Shown piece by piece: positions 41,614 to 48,380 of a DNA stretch of 64,000 nt. The notes under the pieces are model-generated. The model ran no database searches and was not told the origin of the DNA. It saw only the letters and a program-made list of their open reading frames with translations. Origin of the DNA: Spirilliplanes yamanashiensis. GTDB lineage: Bacteria; Actinomycetota; Actinomycetes; Mycobacteriales; Micromonosporaceae. Numbering within the stretch: position 1 is the stretch's first letter; every line of letters begins with the position of its first letter. Position numbers and translations under genes: made by a program. The stretch lies in NCBI RefSeq assembly GCF_016863475.1, contig NZ_BOOY01000025.1, positions 124,001-188,000 on the forward strand. Direction: 5' to 3'.

Positions 41614-41894
41614 GGCTGCTCCCTCGGCTGTTCCAGGCCGGCCAGCTCGCGGTCGAGCACCGGGTCGGCCTCGCCCCGGCGCACGACGCAGTCGGGCGTG
41701 AACGTGTCGACGCCCGTGCCCCGGTGCGGCCCCGGCCGGTAGGTGGCGGTGACCGCCCGCGCCGACGCCGCCTCGATGACGCCGGCGCGCCAGCCGTCGC
41801 GGTAGACCCACACCGGGTCGGCCGGCCGGTAGCTGTCCGCCGGGGCGACCTCGGCCGGATCTCGCCGAGGGGGTGGGACGGTCGGTGCGGGCAT
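41610..41894 (-). CDS. Small hypothetical protein, first gene of a two-gene unit
   Basis: 94 residues from ATG 41894, with AGGAGG seven bases upstream. A Pro-rich start is followed by a beta-rich core (DPVWVYRDGWRAGVIEAASARAVTATYRPGPHRGTGVDTFTPDCVVRRGE), resembling a small SH3/Tudor-like barrel of the kind found in short actinobacterial proteins. No signal or transmembrane segment. It is coupled to the 62-residue membrane protein and lies 140 bases downstream of a predicted outward promoter next to the XRE regulator gene. Confidence 0.72.
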   Translation of the reverse strand: MPAPTVPPPRRDPAEVAPADSYRPADPVWVYRDGWRAGVIEAASARAVTATYRPGPHRGTGVDTFTPDCVVRRGEADPVLDRELAGLEQPREQP

Positions 41895-42036
41895 CGCAGT
41901 GCCTCCTGGAGTCCCGATCGCGGTTCGGTCATCGGGCGGCGGTCGTCGGGGCGCCCACATCGCTGTGCGTAGCCGCCGGGCCGATCACGGGACCCGCCGA
42001 CACCTAGCGTCAGCGACCGGGTACGTGCTTCCCGCC

Positions 42037-42085
42037 ATCATGCTCGCGTCGCCGTGCGGTCGCAAGGCCGGATGCACGTGCATCC
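42037..42085 (-). promoter_or_regulatory. Bipartite promoter element, copy 1 (outward, minus strand)
   Basis: Plus-strand boxes are ATCATGCTCG (42037-42046), a 15-base spacer, then 23 conserved bases (42062-42084) that contain the palindrome GGATGCACGTGCATCC (42070-42085). Read on the minus strand this gives palindrome, TTGCGA as -35, 17 bases, CATGAT as -10, firing toward the gene at 41894. The identical arrangement recurs at 43504-43551. The palindrome upstream of -35 suggests an activator site. Confidence 0.68.
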
Positions 42086-42132
42086 GCCCCATGCGAAAGT
42101 CGGCGCCATCGCGCAGAATGGGCAGGGACAGC

Positions 42133-42153
42133 GCGTGGTGGCAAGCACCACGC
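42133..42153. promoter_or_regulatory. Perfect 8-bp-arm inverted repeat
   Basis: GCGTGGTG (42133-42140) and CACCACGC (42146-42153) flank GCAAG. It lies just upstream of the -35 of the XRE promoter and could be an operator, or a hairpin ending antisense transcription. Confidence 0.5.
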
Positions 42154-42159
42154 ACGGTT

Positions 42160-42187
42160 TTGGCACTCATCGTGCAGGGCCTAGGAT
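42160..42187 (+). promoter_or_regulatory. Sigma-70-like promoter of the XRE gene
   Basis: TTGGCA (42160-42165), 16 bases, TAGGAT (42182-42187). This is a good match to the vegetative (HrdB-type) consensus and would start transcription near 42194, giving a 60-base leader before GTG 42254. Confidence 0.6.
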
Positions 42188-42253
42188 GCGAAGTGGTCAA
42201 CGGACGACCGTCCCCATCGGGCGGTCGGCGCGACGGACGGCTGAGGGGACGAC

Positions 42254-43141
42254 GTGACGGCGGCGCAGCAGCAGGAGGACGGGCCCGGCAGCGGACCCAC
42301 CGTCCTGCGCATCCTGCTCGGCGCCCAGCTGCGCCGGCTGCGCGAGGCCCGCGGCTTCACCCGCGAGGACGCCGGCTGGGAGATCCGCGGCTCCGGCTCG
42401 AAGATCAGCCGCATGGAGCTCGGCCGGGTCAGCTTCAAAGAGCGCGACATCAAGGACCTGCTCACGCTGTACGGCGTCACCGACGAGCAGGAGCGCGAAC
42501 AGCTGGTGTCGCTCGCCCGCCAGGCCAACGCGCCCGGCTGGTGGCAGCGCTTCGGCGACGTGCTGCCCTCCTGGTTCCAGGCGTACCTGGGCCTGGAGGC
42601 CGCGGCGTCGCTCATCCGCACCTACGAGATCCAGTTCGTGCCCGGCCTGCTCCAGACCCGCGACTACGCCCGCGCCGTCATCTCGCTCGGCCACGTCGGC
42701 GCGTCCACCGCCGACATCGAGCGCCGCACCGACCTGCGCATCGAGCGCCAGCAGAAGATCCTCGACAAGCCCAACCCGCCGCAGGTGTGGGCCGTGCTCG
42801 ACGAGGCCGTGCTGCGCCGCCCCATCGGCGGCCCCGAGGTCATGCGGGCCCAGCTCGAGGCCCTCATCGAGGTCAGCAAGCGCCCGCACGTGCAGCTGCA
42901 GATCATGCCGTTCCAGACCGGCGGCCACGCCGCCGCGGGCGGCCCCTTCGCCATCCTGCGCTTCCCGGACCGCGAGCTGCCCGACGTCGTCTACGTCGAG
43001 CAGCTGACCAGCGCCATCTACCTCGACAAGCGCGAGGACGTCGACCACTACGCCATCGCCATGGAACGCGTCTGCGTCGACGCCGAGCCGCCGAACCAGA
43101 CCGCCGCGATCCTCGGCAAGATCCTGCAGGAACACTTCTGA
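42254..43141 (+). CDS. WhiJ-like XRE regulator (HTH_31 + DUF5753)
   Basis: 295 residues from GTG 42254, with GAGGGG seven to eight bases upstream. The N-terminal helix-turn-helix (about 18-75) reads LGAQLRRLREARGFTREDAGWEIRGSGSKISRMELGRVSF. The C-terminal DUF5753 domain (about 110-285) includes IRTYEIQFVPGLLQTRDYARAV and the VWAVLDEAVLRRPIG segment. Proteins of this family (WhiJ in Streptomyces) pair with a DUF397 protein to control development or antibiotic production. Here the DUF397 gene is convergent just beyond a hairpin. It is the natural candidate to bind the GATGCACGTGCATC palindromes on both sides. Confidence 0.92.
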   Translation: MTAAQQQEDGPGSGPTVLRILLGAQLRRLREARGFTREDAGWEIRGSGSKISRMELGRVSFKERDIKDLLTLYGVTDEQEREQLVSLARQANAPGWWQRFGDVLPSWFQAYLGLEAAASLIRTYEIQFVPGLLQTRDYARAVISLGHVGASTADIERRTDLRIERQQKILDKPNPPQVWAVLDEAVLRRPIGGPEVMRAQLEALIEVSKRPHVQLQIMPFQTGGHAAAGGPFAILRFPDRELPDVVYVEQLTSAIYLDKREDVDHYAIAMERVCVDAEPPNQTAAILGKILQEHF

Positions 43142-43148
43142 CGGCAGG

Positions 43149-43180
43149 CCGCCCCGGCCGGTCGCGTCCGGCCGGGGCGG
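43149..43180. terminator. Perfect 13-bp hairpin between XRE and DUF397 genes
   Basis: CCGCCCCGGCCGG (43149-43161) pairs with CCGGCCGGGGCGG (43168-43180) around TCGCGT. It lies between the converging stops and should terminate both transcripts. Confidence 0.78.
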
Positions 43181-43192
43181 TCCGCTGTGGAG

Positions 43193-43432
43193 TCAGGCGA
43201 GCAGGTTGTCGAAGTCCCCGTCGCGCGCGCCCAGGATGAACGCCTCGATCTCGGCCCGGGTGTAGACCAGCGCGGGCCCCTCCGGGTCCCGCGAGTTGCG
43301 CACCGCGATGCCGGCGCCGTCCGGCAGCACCGCGCACTCGACGCAGTTGCCGCTCGGGTTGCTGCGCCGGCTCTTCTGCCAGGTCACCGCAGGAAGTTCG
43401 TTGACGGGTATGCCGTTGCGAAAGCGCTTCAT
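43193..43432 (-). CDS. DUF397 protein (partner of the WhiJ-like regulator)
   Basis: 79 residues from ATG 43432. It carries the DUF397 signature WQKSRRSNPSGNCVECAVLPDG, IAVRNSRDPEGPALVYTRAEIEAFI and ends GARDGDFDNLLA. The family is small, cytosolic and almost always linked to XRE/DUF5753 genes, acting as an antagonist or co-regulator of the DNA-binding partner. The two genes are convergent and separated by a strong hairpin rather than operonic, so their ratio could be set independently. Confidence 0.93.
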   Translation of the reverse strand: MKRFRNGIPVNELPAVTWQKSRRSNPSGNCVECAVLPDGAGIAVRNSRDPEGPALVYTRAEIEAFILGARDGDFDNLLA

Positions 43433-43503
43433 GATGGCCCCCAACTCCGTGCGTGGCCGCGATGGCCGTGACGGTGAGTGCTCACCCGAGATGCCTGCGT
43501 GCA

Positions 43504-43551
43504 GATGCACGTGCATCCGGCCTTGCAATCACCCTTGATTCCGAGCATGAT
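43504..43551 (+). promoter_or_regulatory. Bipartite promoter element, copy 2 (outward, plus strand)
   Basis: Identical boxes to copy 1 in inverted orientation: GATGCACGTGCATC (43504-43517) and CCGGCCTTGC to 43526, a 15-base spacer, then CGAGCATGAT (43542-43551). On the plus strand TTGCAA (43523-43528) and CATGAT (43546-43551) are 17 bases apart, driving the gene at 43628. All 33 box positions match copy 1; the spacer does not. Confidence 0.7.
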
Positions 43552-43627
43552 AACGCACAGACGCATCGAGAACCTTTCACTCGATGTGATGGCGCCGGGC
43601 AGGGCCGCATCCCGTGGAGGTGCCTTG

Positions 43628-43885
43628 ATGACTGTTCCGAACAGGCGTGAAGATCCGCCTGAACCACCCGAATCCGACGGCTCCGAGGGTGCCCGCCGCG
43701 GCAATCCGGCCTCCGCGCCGCCCGAGCGCGTGCTGGGCGGCATCGAGGCGGCCAGCGCCCGGGCCACCACGGTGAGCCACCGGTTCGGCGGCGCCCGCTA
43801 TGCACTGCGGCGCGACCCGGCGGTGGCGGCCGACGACACGGACTCCACAGCGGACCAGGACACCCCGGACGCGGACGGTAACTGA
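43628..43885 (+). CDS. Small acidic hypothetical protein
   Basis: 85 residues from ATG 43628, with GTGGAGG seven bases upstream. Low complexity: Pro/Glu-rich start, a short ordered segment (ERVLGGIEAASARATTVSHRFGGARYALRRDP) and an Asp/Thr-rich tail. It is probably largely disordered. No family recognised. It is the first gene after the outward promoter of copy 2 and is followed 65 bases later by a 135-residue gene on the same strand, so the two may form an operon controlled with the XRE/DUF397 pair. Confidence 0.7.
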   Translation: MTVPNRREDPPEPPESDGSEGARRGNPASAPPERVLGGIEAASARATTVSHRFGGARYALRRDPAVAADDTDSTADQDTPDADGN

Positions 43886-43950
43886 CCGGCATACCCGGTG
43901 CGGGCCCCGCGGCCGCGCACCGGACGGGCCGGGGACGGTCGGGAAGGGAC

Positions 43951-44358
43951 ATGGCGGCATACGAGGCGTGGCTGGCGCAGGCGCGGTCGGCGCTGTGGTT
44001 CGTGCGGGTGCGCGCCGGCCAGGAGCTCAGCTTCCACGCCGGGCGGCGTGAGGTCGACGCCGTGCTGCGGCAGCTGCTGGCCGACCCGGCGGACGCCACG
44101 GTCGTGGCCCGCACGGCCGACGCATTGCTCCGGTCCCGCGACTGCGCGGCGCTGCGGGTCTTCGCCGCGGCCTGGCCGGAGGCGCAGCCGGCCCACGCCG
44201 GTCAGCTGGGCGCGGCGCTCGCCGAGGCGTGCCGGGCGCCCGAGGACGCGCGGCGGCTGGCGGCGGGCGTCCGGCAGCTGATGACCGACGGCGACGAACG
44301 CGTGCGGCGCGGCGCTGCCCTCTTGGCGGACCGGGTGGCCGCGGACTCCCCGCGGTAG
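43951..44358 (+). CDS. Hypothetical helical-repeat protein
   Basis: 135 residues from ATG 43951, with GGGAAGGG upstream. All-helical, Ala/Arg/Leu-rich, with a pattern of paired helices (DAVLRQLLADPADATVVARTADALLRSRDCAALRVFAAAW ... RRLAAGVRQLMTDGDERVRRGAALLADRVA) that looks HEAT-like. Soluble. Family not recognised. Probably co-transcribed with the 85-residue gene. It is convergent with the DUF574 methyltransferase gene, with seven bases between stops. Confidence 0.72.
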   Translation: MAAYEAWLAQARSALWFVRVRAGQELSFHAGRREVDAVLRQLLADPADATVVARTADALLRSRDCAALRVFAAAWPEAQPAHAGQLGAALAEACRAPEDARRLAAGVRQLMTDGDERVRRGAALLADRVAADSPR

Positions 44359-44365
44359 GCGCCGG

Positions 44366-45199
44366 CTACGGCTTGCGGGCCACGCCCGCCCAGTAGTACG
44401 CCGACTCCGGGTTTGCCGGCGGCTCGCCGTCGGGGCGCCACGCCATCACCGGCACCAGGCCCGGGTCGAGCATCTCCCAGTCGCCGAACAGGCGCGCCAC
44501 CTGGTCCTTCGTGCGCGGCACGAGGACCATGTTGCTGCGGGTGGCGGCGGTGACCGCCACCTCGACCTCGTCCGGGTTGAAGTCCTGGGTGGGGTGGGTG
44601 ACGGCGAGCAGTGAGCCGGACGGCAGGGCGTCCATGAGGGCGTGCACCTTGCCCCACGGGTCCTCGCTGTCCTCGAGCAGCATGAGGATGGCGATGACGG
44701 TGAGCGCGACCGGCTTCGTCAGGTCGAGGGTGCCGGTGAGCAGCGGCTCGGCGAGCAGGGCCTCGGGGTCGCGGATGTCGGCGTTGATGTACTCGGAGCG
44801 GCCCTCGTCGGTGCTGATCATGAGGGCGCGGGCGTGGGCGAGCACGATCGGGTCGTTGTCCACGTAGACCACCCGGGTCTCGGGGGCGATCTTCTGCGCG
44901 ATCTCGTGCAGGTTGGGCGACGTGGGGATGCCGGTGCCGACGTCGAGGAACTGGCGGATGCCCTCGTCCTCGACGAGGTGCCGGGCGACGCGGTGGACGA
45001 ACTTGCGGTTCTCGGCGGCCATCTCGCGCATCTGGGGGATGGCGGCGATCATGGCGTCGGCGACCTGGCGGTCGACGGCGAAGTTGTCCTTGCCGCCGAG
45101 CCAGTAGTCGTAGATGCGGGCGGAGTGGGGGACGTTGACGTTGACTCCGGGTGGCGCCGTTTCCTGTTCCGCGCTGCCGAACTGACCGCCCTGCCCCAC
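44366..45199 (-). CDS. SAM-dependent methyltransferase, DUF574 (Methyltransf_19) family
   Basis: 277 residues from GTG 45199, chosen for AGGAGG five bases upstream. The family opening VNVPHSARIYDYWLGGKDNF is followed by the SAM-binding FLDVGTGIPT (motif I) and VVYVDNDPIVLAHARAL (motif II). DUF574 proteins are abundant in actinobacteria, often beside XRE/DUF397 regulators, and their substrate is unknown. Its position next to the XRE island here follows that tendency. The upstream 158-base region separates it from a secreted phosphatase gene. Confidence 0.9.
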   Translation of the reverse strand: MGQGGQFGSAEQETAPPGVNVNVPHSARIYDYWLGGKDNFAVDRQVADAMIAAIPQMREMAAENRKFVHRVARHLVEDEGIRQFLDVGTGIPTSPNLHEIAQKIAPETRVVYVDNDPIVLAHARALMISTDEGRSEYINADIRDPEALLAEPLLTGTLDLTKPVALTVIAILMLLEDSEDPWGKVHALMDALPSGSLLAVTHPTQDFNPDEVEVAVTAATRSNMVLVPRTKDQVARLFGDWEMLDPGLVPVMAWRPDGEPPANPESAYYWAGVARKP

Positions 45200-45344
45200 G
45201 GTTGCCTCCTGCTCCCGACATGTCGTCGAAGTCCGTTCGCGCCAGCCTAGTACGCATCGACGCCTCGCGGCAGTCACGCTTCGGGAGCACTCACCGTTCA
45301 TTCATCGGCAAACTTCGACATCTCGCCCCGGCTCGACGGAGACG

Positions 45345-45358
45345 TTACCGTCCGGTAA
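45345..45358 (+). promoter_or_regulatory. Inverted repeat touching the acid phosphatase start codon
   Basis: TTACCG-TC-CGGTAA has perfect 6-bp arms and its last base is the A of ATG 45358. It may act as an operator or as a translation-blocking hairpin at the very 5' end of the message. Confidence 0.4.
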
Positions 45359-45954
45359 TGAAGCGCACATCGACGGTCCTCGCTGCCGTCTTCGCCGTTC
45401 TCGCCCTGGCCGCCGCCCCGGCCACCGCCGCCCCCTCCGCCCCGCCCGCCGGCCCCGCGATCGCCGCGCTGCCCGCGTACGCGACGTGGATCGCCGACGT
45501 CACCGAGGTGGCCGACGAGGCCGCCGCGTACCTCGACGATCGGCTGCCCGACCGGTCGATCCGGGCCGCGATCGTGCTGGACATCGACAACACCGCCCTG
45601 CAGACCCAGTACCGGCCGGGGCTGACCTCGCCGGCCACCGGCCCGGTGCTCGCGGTGGCCCGGCAGGCGCGCGCCGACGGCGCGGCCGTGTTCTTCGTGA
45701 CCGCCCGGCCGCAGATCCTCGGGCTGCAGACCGAGGCGAACCTGCGGTCGGCGGGTTACACCGTGGCCGGGCTCTACATGCGACCGTGGTTCGACACCCG
45801 GCCGGACCAGAAGCTGAAGACCGACAACCGGATCGCCATCGAGCGGCTCGGCTACACGATCGTCGCGAACATCGGCAACAACGACAGCGACCTGGCCGGC
45901 GGGCACGCCGAGCGCACGTTCAAGCTGCCGGACTACGACGGCCAGCTCGGCTGA
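45358..45954 (+). CDS. Secreted HAD-family acid phosphatase (class B type)
   Basis: 198 residues with a cleavable signal peptide (about 1-24). HAD motif I is LDIDNT (two Asp, the first nucleophilic), motif II lies in VFFVTARP, and the C-terminal IGNNDSDLAGG provides motif IV acids. This matches the acid phosphatase (HAD class B/PF03767) family, which dephosphorylates nucleotides and other monoesters outside the membrane. Single gene, no ribosome binding site visible. Confidence 0.88.
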   Translation: MKRTSTVLAAVFAVLALAAAPATAAPSAPPAGPAIAALPAYATWIADVTEVADEAAAYLDDRLPDRSIRAAIVLDIDNTALQTQYRPGLTSPATGPVLAVARQARADGAAVFFVTARPQILGLQTEANLRSAGYTVAGLYMRPWFDTRPDQKLKTDNRIAIERLGYTIVANIGNNDSDLAGGHAERTFKLPDYDGQLG

Positions 45955-46018
45955 ACGCTTTCCCGGGGCTTCGCCCGGCGTATCGCGGCGGTACACGTGC
46001 CGCTGGGACCCTGCCCCG

Positions 46019-47443
46019 GTGTTGATGGAGGATCCGAGGCGCGGGCAGGCGACTGCCCGCGCCGTCGGCACGGCCGGCTCGGCCGCCGTGGCGGCCGGCG
46101 GCCTCGGCGCCGGCGCGCCGCCGGTGAGCCGCGGCTGGGCGGGTGTCGAGGTCGCGCCCGGGCTGGCCGGGGCCGCGCTGGTCTGCGTGTACGCCGGGCT
46201 GGCGCTGCTGCTGCTGGCGTGGTGGTGGTACGGGCGCGCGCTGCGCGCCGCCGCCCGCCGGCCGCGCGGCGTGCGGCCCGTGCTGGTGACGCTGGCGCTG
46301 TGGGCCGCGCCGATGCTGCTGGCCCCGCCGCTGTTCAGCCGCGACGTGTACAGCTACCTGGCGCAGGGCGCGATGCTCGCCGCCGGGCTGGACGTGTACG
46401 AGTCCGGGCCGTCCGTCCTCGGTGGACCGCTCGCCGCCGAGGTGCCCGCCGTCTGGCAGCACACGCCCAGCCCGTACGGGCCGCTGTTCCTGCTCGCGGC
46501 GCAGCCGGTCGGCGCGCTCGCGGCGGGCCACCTGGGGCTCGGCCTGCTGGCCGGGCGGCTGCTCGCGGTCGCCGGGCTGGCGCTTCTGGTCGCCGCGCTG
46601 CCCGTGCTGGCCCGGGGGTGCGGGCGCGACCCGGCCGCCGCGCTGTGGCTGGGCGCCGCCAACCCGCTCGTGCTCGTGCACCTGGTCGGCGGCGCGCACA
46701 ACGACGCGCTGATGCTCGGCCTGCTCGCCGCCGGGCTGGCCGCGGCGGTGCGGCGCCGGCCCGTCCTCGCGGTGCTGCTGGTGGCCGCCGCGGCCCTGAT
46801 CAAGGCGCCCGCCGCGCTCGGCCTGGTGGCCGTCGCCGCGCTGTGGGCCGCCCAGCTGCGCGGCCGGTGGCCGCTGCCCCGCGCCGCCGCCGCGACCCTC
46901 GCCGCGGCCGCCGCCGTCACGGCCGCGATGACCGCGCTCGCGGGCACCGGGTACGGCTGGATCGGCGCCCTGCGCACCACCGTCTCGCCGCACAACTGGT
47001 CGCTGACCAGCACGCTCGGCCGGCTGACCGCGCTGGTCGCCGACGCGGTGCGCGCCGAGGACGCCATCGCGGCCTGGCGGTGGGCGGGAATGCTCGCCAC
47101 GGTGGTGGTGGCCGCGCTGGCGTGGGCGTACCGCGAGCGGCTCGGCGCCGTGCACGCGCTGGGCCTGGTGCTGCTGGCCGTCGTGGTGTTCGGGCCGGCG
47201 CTGCGCCCCTGGTACCTGCTGTGGGGGCTGGTGCCGCTCGCCGCCGCGGCGGGCGACCCGCGGCTGCGGCGCGCGCTCGCGGCGGCCTGCGCGGTACTGC
47301 TGCTCGCGGTGCTGCCGAGCGGCTTCGCGCCCGACGGTCCCGGCGCGCTCGGGCTCGCGGCGCTCGGCGTCGCGGCGGGCGCCGCCCTGTACGCGGCGGC
47401 GCGCTGGGCGGCGGCGCCCCGGCCGGCGTGGGCGCTGTCGTGA
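46019..47443 (+). CDS. Polyprenol-phosphomannose-dependent alpha-1,6-mannosyltransferase (MptB-like)
   Basis: 474 residues; GTG 46019 or ATG 46025. About 12-13 transmembrane helices. The first long loop contains LFSRDVYSYLAQGAM, the GT-C DxY-type metal and donor motif shared by MptA/MptB, then HTPSPYGPLFL. ANPLVLVHLVGGAHNDALMLGLL and IKAPAALGL also fit the MptB family. It would add mannose from polyprenyl-phosphomannose to lipomannan-like glycolipids outside the membrane. The stop overlaps the GT87 gene start (GTGA). Confidence 0.88.
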   Translation: MLMEDPRRGQATARAVGTAGSAAVAAGGLGAGAPPVSRGWAGVEVAPGLAGAALVCVYAGLALLLLAWWWYGRALRAAARRPRGVRPVLVTLALWAAPMLLAPPLFSRDVYSYLAQGAMLAAGLDVYESGPSVLGGPLAAEVPAVWQHTPSPYGPLFLLAAQPVGALAAGHLGLGLLAGRLLAVAGLALLVAALPVLARGCGRDPAAALWLGAANPLVLVHLVGGAHNDALMLGLLAAGLAAAVRRRPVLAVLLVAAAALIKAPAALGLVAVAALWAAQLRGRWPLPRAAAATLAAAAAVTAAMTALAGTGYGWIGALRTTVSPHNWSLTSTLGRLTALVADAVRAEDAIAAWRWAGMLATVVVAALAWAYRERLGAVHALGLVLLAVVVFGPALRPWYLLWGLVPLAAAAGDPRLRRALAAACAVLLLAVLPSGFAPDGPGALGLAALGVAAGAALYAAARWAAAPRPAWALS

Positions 47444-48285
47444 GCGGGCGCCGCGCGTGGGCGCTGGCCGGCCTGATCGCCGCCACCGCCGTGTTCCTGG
47501 TGACCGTCCCGGCGTTCCGGCACTTCTTCGACCTGGGCGTCTACCGCGGCGCGGTGCGGTGGTGGCTGCTCGGCGAGGCCCCGCTGTACGAGTTCCGCTA
47601 CGACGGCACCGAGTACGGCTTCACGTACCCGCCCTTCGCGGCGGTCGCGATGAGCCCGCTGGCGCTCACGTCGTGGCCGGTCGCGGTGGCGCTGAGCCTC
47701 GCCGCCAACGCGGCCGTCGTGGTGCTGCTGCTGCGCCGGCTCGTCCTGCCGCTGCTGCGCCGGCCGGGGCGGCACCGGCCGACCGCCGCGGTGGTGGCGG
47801 CGTGCGCGGTGCTGGTCTTCGAGCCGGTGCGCGACACGTTCAGCTACGGCCAGGTCAACCTGCTGCTGCTGGCGCTCGTGCTGGCCGACCACCGGCTGCT
47901 GGAACGCGGCAGCCGGTGGGCCGGGGCGGGCATCGGGCTGGCCGCCGCCGTCAAGCTGACGCCCGCGATCTTCGTGCTGTACCTGATCGTCGCGGGGCGG
48001 CGCCGGGCCGCGGCGGTGGCCGCCGGGACGGCCGCGGCCGCGACCGCCCTGGCCGCGCTGGTCGCGCCCGGCGCCACCCGGGAGTTCTGGACGTCGGCGC
48101 TGTGGGACACCGGCCGCGTCGGGGACCTGGCGTACGTGTCGAACCAGTCGCTGCGCGGGGCGCTGGCGCGCCTCGACGTGCCGCACGGCCGTCGGCGCAA
48201 ATGCATATGTCTGGATCTGCGTGATCTTGCTGGCGATCGTCCCGGCACGCGGCGCGACCGATCGGGCACCGAGCAGAACTTTTGA
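47440..48285 (+). pseudogene. GT87 (DUF2029) mannosyltransferase gene, 3'-truncated
   Basis: The frame from GTG 47440 encodes a normal GT87 N-terminus (FFDLGVYRGAVRWWLLGEAPLYEFRYDGTEYGFTYPPFAA) and on to YVSNQSLRGALARLDVPHG near 48190. It then changes abruptly to RRRKCICLDLRDLAGDRPGT..., unlike any member, and stops at 281 residues, where the family runs beyond about 380. Downstream bases are less GC-rich. In another frame 48193-48260 encodes a hydrophobic segment, ANAYVWICVILLAIVPARG. This looks like a deletion or rearrangement junction, leaving a non-functional enzyme. It is translationally coupled to the MptB-like gene. Confidence 0.7.
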
Positions 48286-48295
48286 TTCCACTGCG

Positions 48296-48330
48296 GAAAC
48301 TTTCGTTACGCGCAGATGAAAGTTCTGGCA
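48296..48330 (+). promoter_or_regulatory. Paired GAAA/TTTC operator-like sites upstream of the PA14/DUF1080 gene
   Basis: GAAACTTTC (48296-48304) is an odd palindrome and a second GAAAGTTC follows about 20 bases later. Together AACTTTC and GAAAGTT also form a larger dyad. Such GAAAnTTTC boxes are LacI-type operators before actinobacterial glycan-utilisation genes. Confidence 0.5.
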
Positions 48331-48380
48331 GAGTATCGACGTCGCTGTATCAACTCGGACCGTCCCCCGGGGAAAAGCAC

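Larger units (their letters stand above)
41895..42253. other. 359-base noncoding region between divergent units
   Basis: No convincing gene is encoded. It holds, in order: the leader of the small minus-strand unit; copy 1 of a bipartite promoter element with the palindrome GGATGCACGTGCATCC (42037-42085); an 8-bp-arm hairpin (42133-42153); and the plus-strand promoter of the XRE gene (42160-42187). Confidence 0.75.

Noticed and set aside
42037-43551. Terminal inverted repeats of a mobile element carrying the XRE/DUF397 pair
   Set aside because: Box 1 and box 2 are conserved while the 15-base spacer between them is not, there is no transposase or target-site duplication, and both copies fit -35/-10 spacing; a promoter element explains this better.
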